A DNA stretch of 64,000 bases from Takakia lepidozioides (Eukaryota; Streptophyta; Takakiopsida; Takakiales; Takakiaceae). Positions 41,564 through 52,039 of the stretch are shown piece after piece. The DNA lies in the NCBI GenBank assembly GCA_030704615.1, contig CM060734.1, positions 23,312,001-23,376,000 of the forward strand, written 5' to 3'. The position numbers and the translations under genes are program-made. Every line of letters starts with the position of its first letter. Position 1 is the stretch's first letter. Under the pieces are notes generated by a model. The model did no database searches. It saw only the letters and a list, made by a program, of their open reading frames with translations, and was not told where the DNA came from.

Positions 41564-44500
41564 CGTTAAATATTGCATTTATTCCAGAATTGAGGGAAAA
41601 AAAATAAAACCCCTTTTGCACCATGAGGGCTACACACTATAGTCAGTGAAGGGAGATCCATTGCTTGGTGCTAAAGTGCAGCAATGTGCTGAAAGAGAGC
41701 GAACCTCTCACAGCTGACCGAGAGACTTCCAAAAAGTTAAGCCTGCAGCTGAGATTATCGAGGAGCTAATCTACAACTACACTTAACGAAAATTTAGCCT
41801 GGAACGTGTTTCCAGTTCACGTCTCTCTCAAATTCCGGCGAGGCCGTGGAGTGGAGCTCTGAGGTCTCTCCAGCGCTGAGGGGGGAGAGCGTTCCAAATA
41901 CAGTGTTCATGCTCGTCGCTTTGACAAATGACGCCATGGCAGGCCCACGTCGTCCTGAATGATGCATGGATTGCTGGCGCCTGCCTTGGAGTCCTGTGAC
42001 AGTCTGCAACACATTTTGCCCAAGCTTTTTTCGACTCTCTTAAAAGATCTTTGTACACCATAGCCAACAAAGCTGAGGTACTGATTGTCTCCTTGCTAAA
42101 GGTCTTTTTACATCTAGCATGCCATAGGTGCCATAACGTAGAAGTGCGAAGAGTCTCGAAGACCGGACATGGAAAGGATCGGCCCTTGGTTGTTTTGTTG
42201 TAATTAAGTAGCAGATCCAGAGGGCCAATATTTGAGAGACTCCAATGTCTGTAGAATACCTTGATGAAGGGCCAGATTTTGGCTGGAGCTATACAGGTCA
42301 GAAGGCAGTGCTCATGAGATTCAATGGTACTCGAGGAGCAGCATCGACATAGAAGAGCTTCATGGAATTGCAGCCATTCTCCCACTTTTAGGGCTCTGTT
42401 CGCTACTTGCCATAAAAACGTTGAGATCTTGGCCAGCCTAATTTTTAGCCAGATAGAAGACCAGATTGCTGACCAGTTCTCATTCAAGGAACCAAAGTGA
42501 CTCCATTTGCTATTCCACTTAGTGGAGAGGGCTGGCTGTGTGTCATCTTGGGGTGTAGGTAAGAAGGGGTGATGCAGCGCGGCCAAAGGTCCATTCCCAT
42601 TCCTTGGGGTCAAGCTGGAGGTCCGCCAGAGGTCTTCCCAGGATCCAAACAAATGTGGAGGTATTGACCCAGGACAGGTATGGTATGGTAAGAGGTGGTT
42701 GGGGATCAAACTCTTTGAACTTAGATGACCAGTTGCATATTCTCACTGGGGTATGAATGAAACGGGGGAAGAGGGTTTGGGATTGCGAAACCAAGATCAG
42801 CACAAGAGTTTCGGGATTTATATGGTAAGCGAACCTTGAGAAGTGAGTGTCTGTGGCAAAAATCACCAAAATGATGGTGAGCCCGTTGCTTATGACTCCT
42901 AATGTCCAAAAGTTCGTGGAGGGGGTCAGTGGTCCCGCCTGCAGCGATAGGGACCAAGTTTGAGGTATAGAATTTATGACCGCCTGCAGCCCGGCCTTGG
43001 CTCTGATTGACCCCAGAATAGGGCAAATTGTGTCAATATGCAGGAAGCCTGTAGGTGACCACAGGTGTTTTAGTTGACTGATGCCCCTGCTGTCCCAGGC
43101 AGACCACTTTTTTGCCAACAATTTTTCAGAATGTGTGGGCATGTTGGTGTTCAAAAAAATGTGCTAGCGGAGGGTTTCCTCGAATGTTTCTGGCTCTTTT
43201 TTGCAAAGAAAAGGTCTCGGTGTAGCCCAAGCTTTCCAGATGACGTTCCAAAGGGACGATCCCACCATTTTGTGCTTGAATCCCTGTGTGATCCAGCGAA
43301 TGGAGGGGTGTTATCTAGAGGTCTTTAGGGGACTTGCCATCATCAGATTACCCACCACCAAATACTTCCACCAGCCACCTTCTGGGCCTAAGAATCTTGG
43401 CAACCATTTTTCGAGGAGTGCTGTAATTTGGATTTCTAGGTCCAGAACCCCCAGTCCTCCCTGTTTTTTTGGCTGGCAGATCTCTCTCCAGGAGACCTGT
43501 GGCCTGACTTTTTGGCCCACTTTGCTAGCTCCCCAAACGAAATTCCGCAATAAGGCTTTGTATTCTCCAATTTGCCTTTTAGAAGGGCGCCATGATGCTG
43601 CGTAGAACCATAGGCCAGCTGAGAGAATCTGGTTGGCCACAAGTGCCCGACCTGTGATTGAGAGGAACTTAGAGCCCCAGAAAGTGAGGTTTCTTTTAAT
43701 CTTGGAAAGAATGGGTGCGAATCGTTGTTCATCGGTGATATCAAGCCCATAGGTGTATCCTAGCAACGTTGTCGTCTGGTTAGGTTGCAGCCATGATAGG
43801 CCCCAGGCCTGGCCCCAAGAGGGCAGTCGTCTCAGAGTGGATTTGTATTTATCTCTAGCGAGGATGACACAGGTTTTGTTCCAGTTGACCTTGAAACCGG
43901 AAGCTTCGCAGAACTTCCCCAAAGTTGCTGCAGTTCTGTCCAGGTTGGTTTGGCTTGCTTGCAGCATAAGGAAAGTATCATCTACATACATGGATTCCCT
44001 GATGTAAGCAGGCTGGTTAGTTATGTAGTTTGTGATTCTAAGACCCAGAATCTGTGTGTCTGCTTGTAGCATGTAACCAAGTGTGTCGGCGGCAATAATG
44101 AAGAGGAAAGGAGCCAAGGGGCAGCCTTGACGGACAGATCGAAACAAGTTGAATGGCATTGACACTGCACCGTTGATGATCACCCTGCTGGTTGACCTCT
44201 GCAATAGAATGCGCACCCATCGACAAAAGGAGGGAGGCACACCGATCTTGGCCAGGGTGCCCATGAGGAAAGGCCATTCTACCCTGTCAAACGCTTTCTC
44301 AAAGTCTAGAAGGACTAGGGCAGTAGCCTACTGGGTTTGAAGGGCATACTGGGGAAGCTCCTGTGCCAGAAGAAGATTATCCATGATATATCTTCCCTTA
44401 ATAAAGCCCGACTGGCTAGGTCTAATGATTGACGGGAGCAGAGGCTGAAGACGTAGAGCCAAGCATTTGGCTATAATCTTATAAGCAACATTGAGGAGAG

Positions 44501-45080
44501 TTATGGGCCTGTAGTTGCTTAAGTCCGTCCTGTCACCCTTTTTGAAAATCAGAGAGATGACTCCCTGTGACATGCTCCCCGACGTATGGTTCGCATGAAA
44601 GATGTGGTTGGCCATGGCCCCAAAGTCAAGCGAGATGTCAGGCCACAGCTTTTTGTAAAATTCCACCGGGACTCCATCTATCCCTGGACATTTCCCGTCT
44701 TTCAGCTTGGAAAGGGCCAGCTCAAGCTCTCATTCCGAGAGAGGCCCTTCTAGAGCCTCGACTATAGGCGGGGCAATGAGAAGAGGGGAGTGCGCCAGGC
44801 AAGCATCAAGTGTGGTTGCTTCTACAGGTTTGTCACTCATAAAGAGGGTCTGAAAGTGGCTGGCAACGACTGAAGCCATGGGTTTGGGGTCTGTGAATGT
44901 CAGTCCCGTTGCCCTGTCAGCTAGTTCAGAAATTGTCTGCCCTGCCTTTCTAAGCCTGGTTTTTGCAAAGAAATACTTGGACATTTTTTCTCCCTTGGAT
45001 GACCAGTTAACACCTGCTGTATCCCAAGTGATCAGAGGTTCCTCATGTTCTTTATGTGTTCTACTCGAGCCCACAATGCC
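41521..45080 (-). mobile_element. 5'-truncated LINE, same family as the one at 30-34 kb
   Basis: The element lacks the endonuclease. It begins near 45075 within the pre-RT region (AGVNWSSKGEKMSKYFFAK), which matches the LINE at 32.3 kb (AGVNWSLKGEKMTGYFFQK). It ends at an A-rich tract near 41.52 kb on the minus strand. Truncation at the 5' end is usual for target-primed reverse transcription. I could not define a target-site duplication. Confidence 0.75.
41828..45074 (-). pseudogene. LINE reverse transcriptase and zf-RVT region
   Basis: RT blocks on the minus strand are GVISLIFKKGDRTDLSNYRP (about 44560), RPSQSGFIKGRYIMDNLL, LVLLDFEKAFDRVEWPF (about 44300, after a TAG), VRQGCPLAPFLF and catalytic SMYVDDTFLM (about 43990). 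Downstream come the thumb block FVWGASKVGQKVRPQVSW and, near 42420-42290, a zf-RVT-like zinc motif: KISTFLWQVANRALKVGEWL followed by CRCCSSSTIESHEHCLLTC. Frameshifts near 44665, 43310 and 42700 and several stops make it non-coding. Confidence 0.88.
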
Positions 45081-45441
45081 AATTTTTTTTTCCCCTCATT
45101 GCCAAAAAGACAGGTGATAAATTATGAATGAGGACATAATATAATATGAAAATATATATGTAATATGCTATAATAAACAATACATATATTTTCGTATTTT
45201 TATTTTTATTTTTATGATTTTTTCGGTTTTTTCCTTTTAAAAATAGAGACCAGTGTTGTATTGGTATATAACTTAGGAGACTCATATGTGCACGATATAT
45301 GCACTGCTATTAAATACCAAATTAGTCAACAACAGGGCTTAAGTGTATGTCACGCTGGCCTTGTTAGGCATAACATCATTCCATAAAACTTCATATCAGT
45401 TAAACAATGGCAGGGCCTCCGTGTATCTCACGCCTTGTTAA

Positions 45442-46265
45442 CCCTTAAGTTCCCAAGCCCTTTTTTGACTTTTTACCAATTTTGGGTACCCAGCTGCAGT
45501 ACATTGCCCCTAGAAACCTACCGAAAATCATCCAGAGATTCCAGCCTTATAGCAATGGGCCTAGCTCATTTATGCATGACATACCAAAAAATGAGTCAAG
45601 TCCACCGTGGAAATTGTGAGATTATAGCGTTGGCCCGGACCTCAAATATCAGGTCCCAAGGAAAAAGTGAGAAAGAAATTGGTTTGACCAAATCAAAACC
45701 TAGCTTTATCCAATTTTGCTTGCCCCAAGACCCACCATTTCCAAATCAATAGTGGAGTGGCTATGACCCCACTAAATTGCAGGTCCAACTGTTTTTTTCA
45801 CCTATGGTTGCTATTCATGCAATTACATAGGGGTTGAAATCTCAAAATTGACAAGAGAAAATGTGCCTCCAAATGAAGTACTTTTTTTTCTACAAAATTT
45901 TTAAAAGCCAATGGTGGATGTGTGTATGTAATGCTCACACACCGCAAGGTGAAGTGCTTTTTCCAAAATTTCTAATTTCTTGCCAAAAATGGGCTTTGGA
46001 GTGCAATCTGTTCTGGGCTTGTTTACCTGCCACATCAGCGGTCAACAAGCCCTTTTCAGACCCCAAAACGTAAATGAGAAATCTAAGATATTTTTTGTAG
46101 GTCGCAGCTTTTGTTTTTTTTTAGTTTTGTTTTTTGCATCATACTCGAGACAAATCCCTTGTCATTAAAGCTTCAAGAGTGGGCCCCATCAGATTAGATC
46201 TGCAAAAATTAGGTCGACCTGCAAATTCAAAGTGACCCGATTCAGGTCACTTGGGAACTTAAGGG
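45442..46265. mobile_element. 824-bp MITE with perfect 16-bp TIRs and TAA target-site duplication
   Basis: The left end reads CCCTTAAGTTCCCAAG at 45442-45457 and the right end CTTGGGAACTTAAGGG at 46250-46265, perfect inverted copies. TAA flanks both sides (45439-45441 and 46266-46268). A three-base TAA/TTA duplication is typical of PIF/Harbinger-type insertions; CCC..GGG ends with TTAA on the left side could also hint at piggyBac, but the right flank is TAAA, not TTAA. The interior has no coding capacity, so it would depend on a transposase elsewhere. Boundaries are well supported; superfamily is inference. Confidence 0.85.
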
Positions 46266-46374
46266 TAAAGTTTTCAGGGCTACAATCCCCCTGTTCTTTT
46301 TTTTTTTAATGATATTTAATTATATAAACAAATGCGGGGGTTTTATGAACAGTTGGTTACGCGAGTAAGGGAAA

Positions 46375-46376
<2 letters not shown>

Positions 46377-46426
<50 letters not shown>
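46377..46426. repeat. 50-base T homopolymer
   Basis: An uninterrupted run of 50 Ts. It could be the poly(A) end of a minus-strand retroposed sequence, but none was recognised beside it. Its length is likely to vary by slippage and to be unreliable in assembly. Confidence 0.9.
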
Positions 46427-47956
46427 CGCGCAAGAGGGACTCTGGCCTGGAAAAGTAACGCGGGGCAGCGGCAGAGATGGTCAGGCTGCTAATGTGGGGG
46501 GCCTATCTTGAGCTGCAAGTGTGTAGCGTGCTTTTTGCTCATTCTTGCGCACTCCCTCTCCTTTTCCATCTGGGTCGTTGTCCTGGCAGAGGCCCTCTCG
46601 GTTCTTCATGTGATTTGATTTTCTGTTGAATTGATGGCCTTTGCAATAAGTTGGATCTGAGGACGTCTAATCTCGCTCTCTCCCTCGCTGTTTTGTTGTT
46701 TTTTTTTTGTGAAGTTTTCTCTCAGCTCGTTTTTTTTTTCTGCCGTGCACGTGGTTGGCGCACATGCCCCACAGACACACTAGGGTCCAAACACCGTCTC
46801 TTTCTTGCTCTAGAGCTGTCTCGAGTGTTGTGCTATGGGTTTTCGAGTCTCTTGCTCCATGTGACTGTCCAGAGCTGGAATTGCCATCCGGTGATCAAAA
46901 GTAACTCATGTGTCTGAGCTTCATAGTTGTTGTGTGCTTAGCATTTTGGCATGTAGTTATGTGTCGACTCTTTGCAGCTATGTTTAAAGTAGAAAGGATG
47001 GCAATGGGTTGTAGGGCGGCAGAGATGCATGAATTGCAAGCGTGCAAGGCCGACCAAGTCTGTAGTAGGAGTAATTCGTTGGGCCTTTGGTGGATAGGAT
47101 TTAGGCCAGTCATTCAGCTGGTACGACTCTCTTTTTGCAGATGGTAGAGTGAGCTAGCAGAGATGAAGGGGTTGAGAAGATGGTTAGATGAGGGGGAGAG
47201 AAGATCTATGCAGAACTTTAGGCACGGATGTGCTGAACTCTGGTTGGAGATAATTGGAGTGGATGCCCTTTGACTCATTGCCTTAGACTTTAGGATTGCA
47301 TCAGCATCATTGGAATGCTTGCTTGAGTCTAGCATTGTCAATTGGAAGCATGGTAAACTAGGGAGACAGTGGGTGTAGGCTGCATTGTCGAGTGGATGTT
47401 GATGTAGCTCTTCCCTTGGTCACTGCATTCCTATAGCAAACATTGGCTTTGCATTGAGGGTTCATGAATTAGAGAAAGAAAAAGTCATGCTTGGGGTTTA
47501 GGGCATTTGGGCTCTCATCCTTCTCATCTTTTCTCCTGCACCATAGTGTAGAGCATGACATAGTTCTGCTCCAATGATGCATCTATAGGCTGTTTTCTGC
47601 CGCGCTGTGTTGGAATTGTGAGGATCCTGCCAACCAGAAAAGGGGAGAGTCAATATAATGAGCGAGAAGATTTGAGAGTGCCGGATAGGCATCACGTAGT
47701 GGCCTCCTTGCTCTGAATTATGAAGGAATAATCCGGATAGGTATTTGACAACTTGTCATGGGCATCACCGCCCATGAGTGTGCATTTGTGGGGTGGATGT
47801 AGGGGCCTAGCTCCATAAGCAATCACAGGTGATCGTGGAATATCGCAGCACACCCGGCCCTGTCCATGTCTTCCCTTCCGCTGCGGCATGGGTGGGGTTC
47901 ACGTATCTCTGGTCATTCTAATACTTAGTGGGCATGCATAGTGGAGCCCCTTTCTT
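46427..47956. other. Likely 5' LTR and leader region of the Gypsy element, not resolved
   Basis: No gene is recognised in this 1.5-kb stretch. It precedes a primer-binding-site-like sequence and a gag gene on the plus strand, so part of it may be the 5' LTR. I could not find a partner LTR to define its limits. Confidence 0.35.
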
Positions 47957-47969
47957 TGGTATCAAAGCT
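47957..47969 (+). other. Primer binding site-like sequence (initiator Met tRNA)
   Basis: TGGTATCAAAGCT differs by one base from TGGTATCAGAGC, the common plant LTR-retrotransposon primer site complementary to the 3' end of initiator methionine tRNA. Its place upstream of gag on the same strand supports the reading. Confidence 0.55.
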
Positions 47970-48042
47970 CATGTCGTTCTTGTGGTGGTGGAATGAGCTT
48001 GTTGCAATGATTTTCTGTGTTTTTCTGTGAGTAAGCCCTTTA

Positions 48043-48354
48043 ATGGCCGGTAGGGATCACACACTGATACCCAATGAACCGAGCATTGGGGACATCTTAG
48101 TCTGCTTCAGTCAGCATGCTGGCAGTGTCAATTCCGAGCCTAGGTTCTATTTCTTTAATCCTACTTGGAGGTTGAGGGATGGTGACCTTTGTCTGCGAGT
48201 CATACATGTAGGAGGTCGTAGCACCATAGCCCTGTGGATGAGAGAAGCAGGAACGTGGGAGAGGATTAACACGATGGCTAGGGAGGTTACCTGGGGTGGT
48301 CGTGTTGAGATGTTGCGCAATGGCATCTGGGAGTGGTACAGAGGCCAAAACTGA
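48043..48354 (+). CDS. Small intact ORF between primer site and gag, unknown
   Basis: This 103-codon frame starts MAGRDHTLIPNE and ends WEWYRGQN. It is uninterrupted and lies between the primer-site-like sequence (47957) and gag (48438). It is Trp- and Arg-rich near its end (TWERINTMAREVTWGGR). I recognise no domain. An extra leader ORF is not standard for Gypsy elements; it may be a coincidence of frame. Confidence 0.4.
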   Translation: MAGRDHTLIPNEPSIGDILVCFSQHAGSVNSEPRFYFFNPTWRLRDGDLCLRVIHVGGRSTIALWMREAGTWERINTMAREVTWGGRVEMLRNGIWEWYRGQN

Positions 48355-48413
48355 CTATGGATTTTGGATGTGTGTGATTTTCTTTCCTGTGTTTTCTCTT
48401 TGTATTTTCCTGT

Positions 48414-49140
48414 TTGACTGCTTTGTTTTCACTTAGGATGACAATCCCAGCAGGCATTGATGCCCCATTCTTTGGTAGAGAGAATGAGGACGTCAATGAC
48501 TGGATAGACCGAATCAAAATGGCAGGGGATGTACAAGACCTCACTGAGGATAAAATGTTTAAGGTTGCGCGGTTGAACCTCCGTTCGAAGGTGGATGAGT
48601 GGTTCCGCAAGCAAAATCCACGACCAGATAATTGGCCAGCTTTTCAGGCCGCAATTACTGCCAAGTTTGGTGTAGTGGACATGGCAGAGTAAAAATGAGG
48701 CTTGATGCTATCAAGCAGGAGCATAAGCAGCGGGTACAAGCATATTACGATAAGCTCAGTAGATTGTTCCTGAAGGGAGGCATTGCTGACTTGGAGCAAC
48801 GCAAAAGATTTGTGGGAGGACTGAGGCCTGAGATAATGAGGGCCATGCTTGGTAGAAGGTTTAATGACGTTAAGGAAGCCTTGGAGACGGCCATAGAGAT
48901 TGGGAGAGGACTGGGTAAGTTGGGGGAAACACCTTTGGAACCATTGGAAGGAGAAGACCATGATGATGTTACGTTTGTGTGCCCTATTGACAAGAGAATC
49001 AACGTCTTACCAACACTCTGCAGAAGTATTTTGAGAAGGGGACGGTCATTGGAGAGACCTCTAGGAGTAGGACACCACCAAGGGGGATACGCACCTGCAA
49101 TCTGTGCAAGGAGGATGGACACATAGTTGCCAACTGTCCG
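48414..49140 (+). pseudogene. Gag polyprotein of a Ty3/Gypsy element, with CCHC knuckle
   Basis: The gag core starts MTIPAGIDAPFFGREN, then EDVNDWIDRI and VARLNLRSKVDEWFRKQ with NWPAFQAAITAKFGV, the retrotransposon gag fold pattern. After a frameshift near 48690 it continues RVQAYYDKLSRLFLKGG and DLEQRKRFVGGLRPEIMRAM. A second frameshift leads to the zinc knuckle CNLCKEDGHIVANC (CX2CX4HX4C, about 49090-49132). Downstream the element is interrupted by the CACTA-type sequence and resumes near 52040 with its protease. Confidence 0.85.
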
Positions 49141-49303
49141 ACAGGAAGAGCATCAATCACCTTCCACTCCTCACTCATTCATTCCAAAACCACAATCAGA
49201 TATTGCATGAGTAATACTCTCTAAACCCTAAACTTTGTGGAATATACTTTACATGCATCGAGAAGATTAAAGAAAGTAATTTCCATGCGAGGGGGAATGA
49301 CCC

Positions 49304-50040
49304 TTATACCTTGCGTGATACTTTTTTCCCTTGGACATCATCCCGATATCGGTCTTTCTTGCACTTTGGGCACTTGGTGAGACGCGAATCATCTCCGTAG
49401 TATAGGGTTTTATCACATGGACATGCATGAAAAATCTTATAGCCTATCCCTACAGAGTCCAAGACTTCACGCGCCTCTTTCCGCGACCGTGGCATCTTGG
49501 GTTTCAAGTGTGGAGCAAGGATATAGTCTGCAATAGTTCGCATTATGACAAACTCTCCCAACATTACTTATGCCAAATCGAATTTGAAGATTGAGCAAAA
49601 GTAAGATTGTTGAAAGTCGACTCACTTTCGCCCCTTCGTACAAGGGAGTTCTCGCCTCCCTCTCCATGTCATTTGAGGGGGCCATTTCAGGATCATCGAT
49701 TGGCTGGGTTCCCTCTCCATGGGATGCATCAGCGCCCACATGATGCATTAAGAGATCCTCCATGGCTTGCACATCCTCCTGGTTAATTCCATGCTCATTG
49801 TTGTTGTCACTGTCACTGTCACTGTCATCGCCATCATCGTCCGGTACCGTGGGGGCGGCGTCTCGCCCAGGCTCCCGCCTGATGTATTTGGGTTGTTTTC
49901 GGATGGGGTGCCAAGAAAAAGGACCGGGAAGGGAGGGACAAAATCCTAATGCGAACAAATGAACATACAAACATATATTATAATGTGTCATTGCAACCAT
50001 ACAACTTATTATAAGCGAAATGCAAACAACAACCTTCAAT
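49304..50040 (-). pseudogene. CACTA transposase (tnp2/TnpD family), N-terminal part
   Basis: The minus strand first encodes an acidic segment (DSDSDSDNNNEHGINQEDVQ) and RTPLYEGAKVSRLSTILL, the start of the tnp2 family. After a splice or frame change near 49565 it continues MRTIADYILAPHLKPKMPRS, RKEAREVLDSVGIGYKIFHA and CPCDKTLYYGDDSRLTKCPK followed by CKKDRYRDD. The C..C....L..CP.C..R(Y/F) zinc-like block is diagnostic of the En/Spm TnpD family. The catalytic domain that should follow is missing beyond 49304. Confidence 0.82.
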
Positions 50041-50939
50041 GTGTGAATGCATCAAATATGTCATTCAATAATTACATGTATGTGCGCAACGTCACGCATG
50101 CAAAGTTTCAAACCCAAACAAAATCATTTGCCCCCCCAAGGACGCGTTCCTATCAACCAATTTTTGTTTATTAATGTGAAAGAAAATCCTCTCATGCCAT
50201 TGCACCCATCAAACGGATGTGGCTCAAGCTTCATTTTTTCCCACATGTGCTTAAATATGTGTGCAACACATGTGCAAAGATCCAACAGATTTTATTTTAT
50301 TTTATTTTTAAAAAAAAACATTTGTCTCCCCAACGACACACTCACCCTTGAACCAATTTTGAATTAAATCGAAATTAAATGAATTTAAAATAAATATTTG
50401 CACTTAGAAAATATAGGATTGCGGTTTTGAGGGGCGTAATGATTTTATTTTGTGACATCGGGGTTTGCACCACTACATCCATGCAAAAAATTGGACAAAA
50501 AAAAATCGAAAAACAAAAGTGTGTTTCTAGGGTCACTTTTGCATAACTCTCTCTATGAAGAGTGTATGAAGTTGAAGATAACTCAACTTTGGAGTGCAAA
50601 TGAGAGAACAAAATATGGTTCTGGGTCCAAATAACTTTTGTTTACTCCCAAATTTTGCACGCACATTGCATATGCTGTCATGAAGCATATGGCTTGAAAA
50701 TAGAATTTTAAAAAAAAAATCATGTGCAGGCGAAACGCAATTTTCCGTCTCTACGACACGTAGCTGCGTTCAACACTAGAATGACCCATTGAATGAACTT
50801 GGTTCAAGCTCATATTTGGTCCACATGTGCATGAGTATGTTCAGATCACATATGCAAAGTTGCAACCCACACGAGCAACAAGAAAAATATTTACATCAAT
50901 CGATTAATCGGATGTATACAAAGTACATCATGAGAATAT

Positions 50940-52030
50940 CTACAATGCCCCTCTACGCGATCCCTGTCTCAAAAGAACCTTATTTCTATCATACACATCC
51001 CACTCATGCTGTAACCGAAGGTCCCAATCATCCCGAGAGAACTTGTATGAGGCAAATAGCTTGTTGCCAGCCCTAATAGTCCTACTATGTGCATCCTCTC
51101 ACAATATACCGACGTATGACCACAAAAGCTCTCATGCCCATCGCTTCGCTCGTCCCATACTACATTGGTTATCCTAGGATGACCAAAAAAACTGTTGATG
51201 AGCCCAGCAACATTGCCGAAGATATCAGGGTCACCATCACAAAATCTGATCTCAATAGGAGACAACCCCCGTCTACGTATATCATGTCCGTTGACACACA
51301 AAATGTAAGGTAGGATGTATGGGGCTTCGAGGCGTAATGTACGGAACTTCCCGGAGGTGTAGTATGGACAGTAATAGGGAAACAAGTCCACCATGTTGTT
51401 TCTCCGAGGAGGAACCACAATATCATTGACCGTGAATAAACCCCGACCAGGGTTAGTAGCGGCTCTCACAACATACCGTCTACCCCAATACTCGAACTCC
51501 ACATTCTCTCGGATGGGGGTAGGAGGGTCGAGATGATTCCCCCAACAACAAAGCTGGACGGTCCTCAGTAACATAGTCCTATGCGCTTCCCATCAGGGGC
51601 GAGGATCCGGCTCAGGCCGCCCAAGCCGAAGGGGAGGAAAACTAGGGCAAAGCCGACCCTTCATAGGGGTTCGGGGGGCACATGCACGTGGAGGTGGAGG
51701 TGGAGGTGGAGGTGGTACTGCTGGCGGAGGAGATGAAAGTGGAGGTGGTTGAGGATGTAATGTCGGAGGCACAGCCGGGGGTACAACGTCCGGATCAGGT
51801 ACTACCGGAGGTGAATCAGACAAAGAAACAGATAGGGGGGGGGGAGGGGGCACAATCGGCCTGCAAGCTGCTACTGCATGTACGGCATGGAGAATCCTCA
51901 AATGAGGACACTGGATAGGGGGACCGCCTAAAGAAACCGGAGGGGGGGGGGGGGGGGGGGGGGGGTTTTGCTCACCGCCAGCCATAATGCATGTGACACC
52001 TACGATACCCCTCGACCCTACGCAGCTCAT
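50940..52030 (-). pseudogene. SET-like domain protein with proline-rich N-terminus
   Basis: SET domains are protein-lysine methyltransferases. Three SET-type blocks appear in the right order on the minus strand: NPGRGLFTVNDIVVPPRRN (N-SET, about 51465), DIFGNVAGLINSFFGHPRIT with NVVW (the 'NxxRFxNHSCxPN' position, about 51210), and after a one-base frameshift near 51085 RTIRAGNKLFASYK (the 'IxxGEELxxDY' block). The canonical NHSC is NSFF here, so cofactor binding may be poor. Upstream, 52030-51600 encodes a proline-rich segment with poly-Pro runs, separated by a TGA at about 51590. Family call rests on motif order, not on a search. Confidence 0.62.
51942..51965. repeat. 24-base G homopolymer in the proline-rich coding region
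   Basis: An uninterrupted run of 24 Gs on the plus strand encodes poly-proline on the minus strand. It may form a quadruplex and is prone to slippage. Confidence 0.9.
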
Positions 52031-52039
52031 CTAAGTGGT

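Larger units (their letters stand above)
49200..52035 (-). mobile_element. CACTA (En/Spm)-type element carrying a SET-like domain ORF, nested in a Gypsy element
   Basis: A TnpD/tnp2-type transposase fragment (49304-50040) and a SET-like ORF (about 50940-52030) lie on the minus strand within the Gypsy gag-protease region. Exact CACTA termini could not be fixed: CACT occurs near 49155 and AGTG near 52037, but the flanks do not prove a TIR or duplication. The stretch between the two genes (50.05-50.95 kb) is AT-rich and without motifs. That both genes belong to one element is inferred from strand, adjacency and nesting. Confidence 0.5.
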
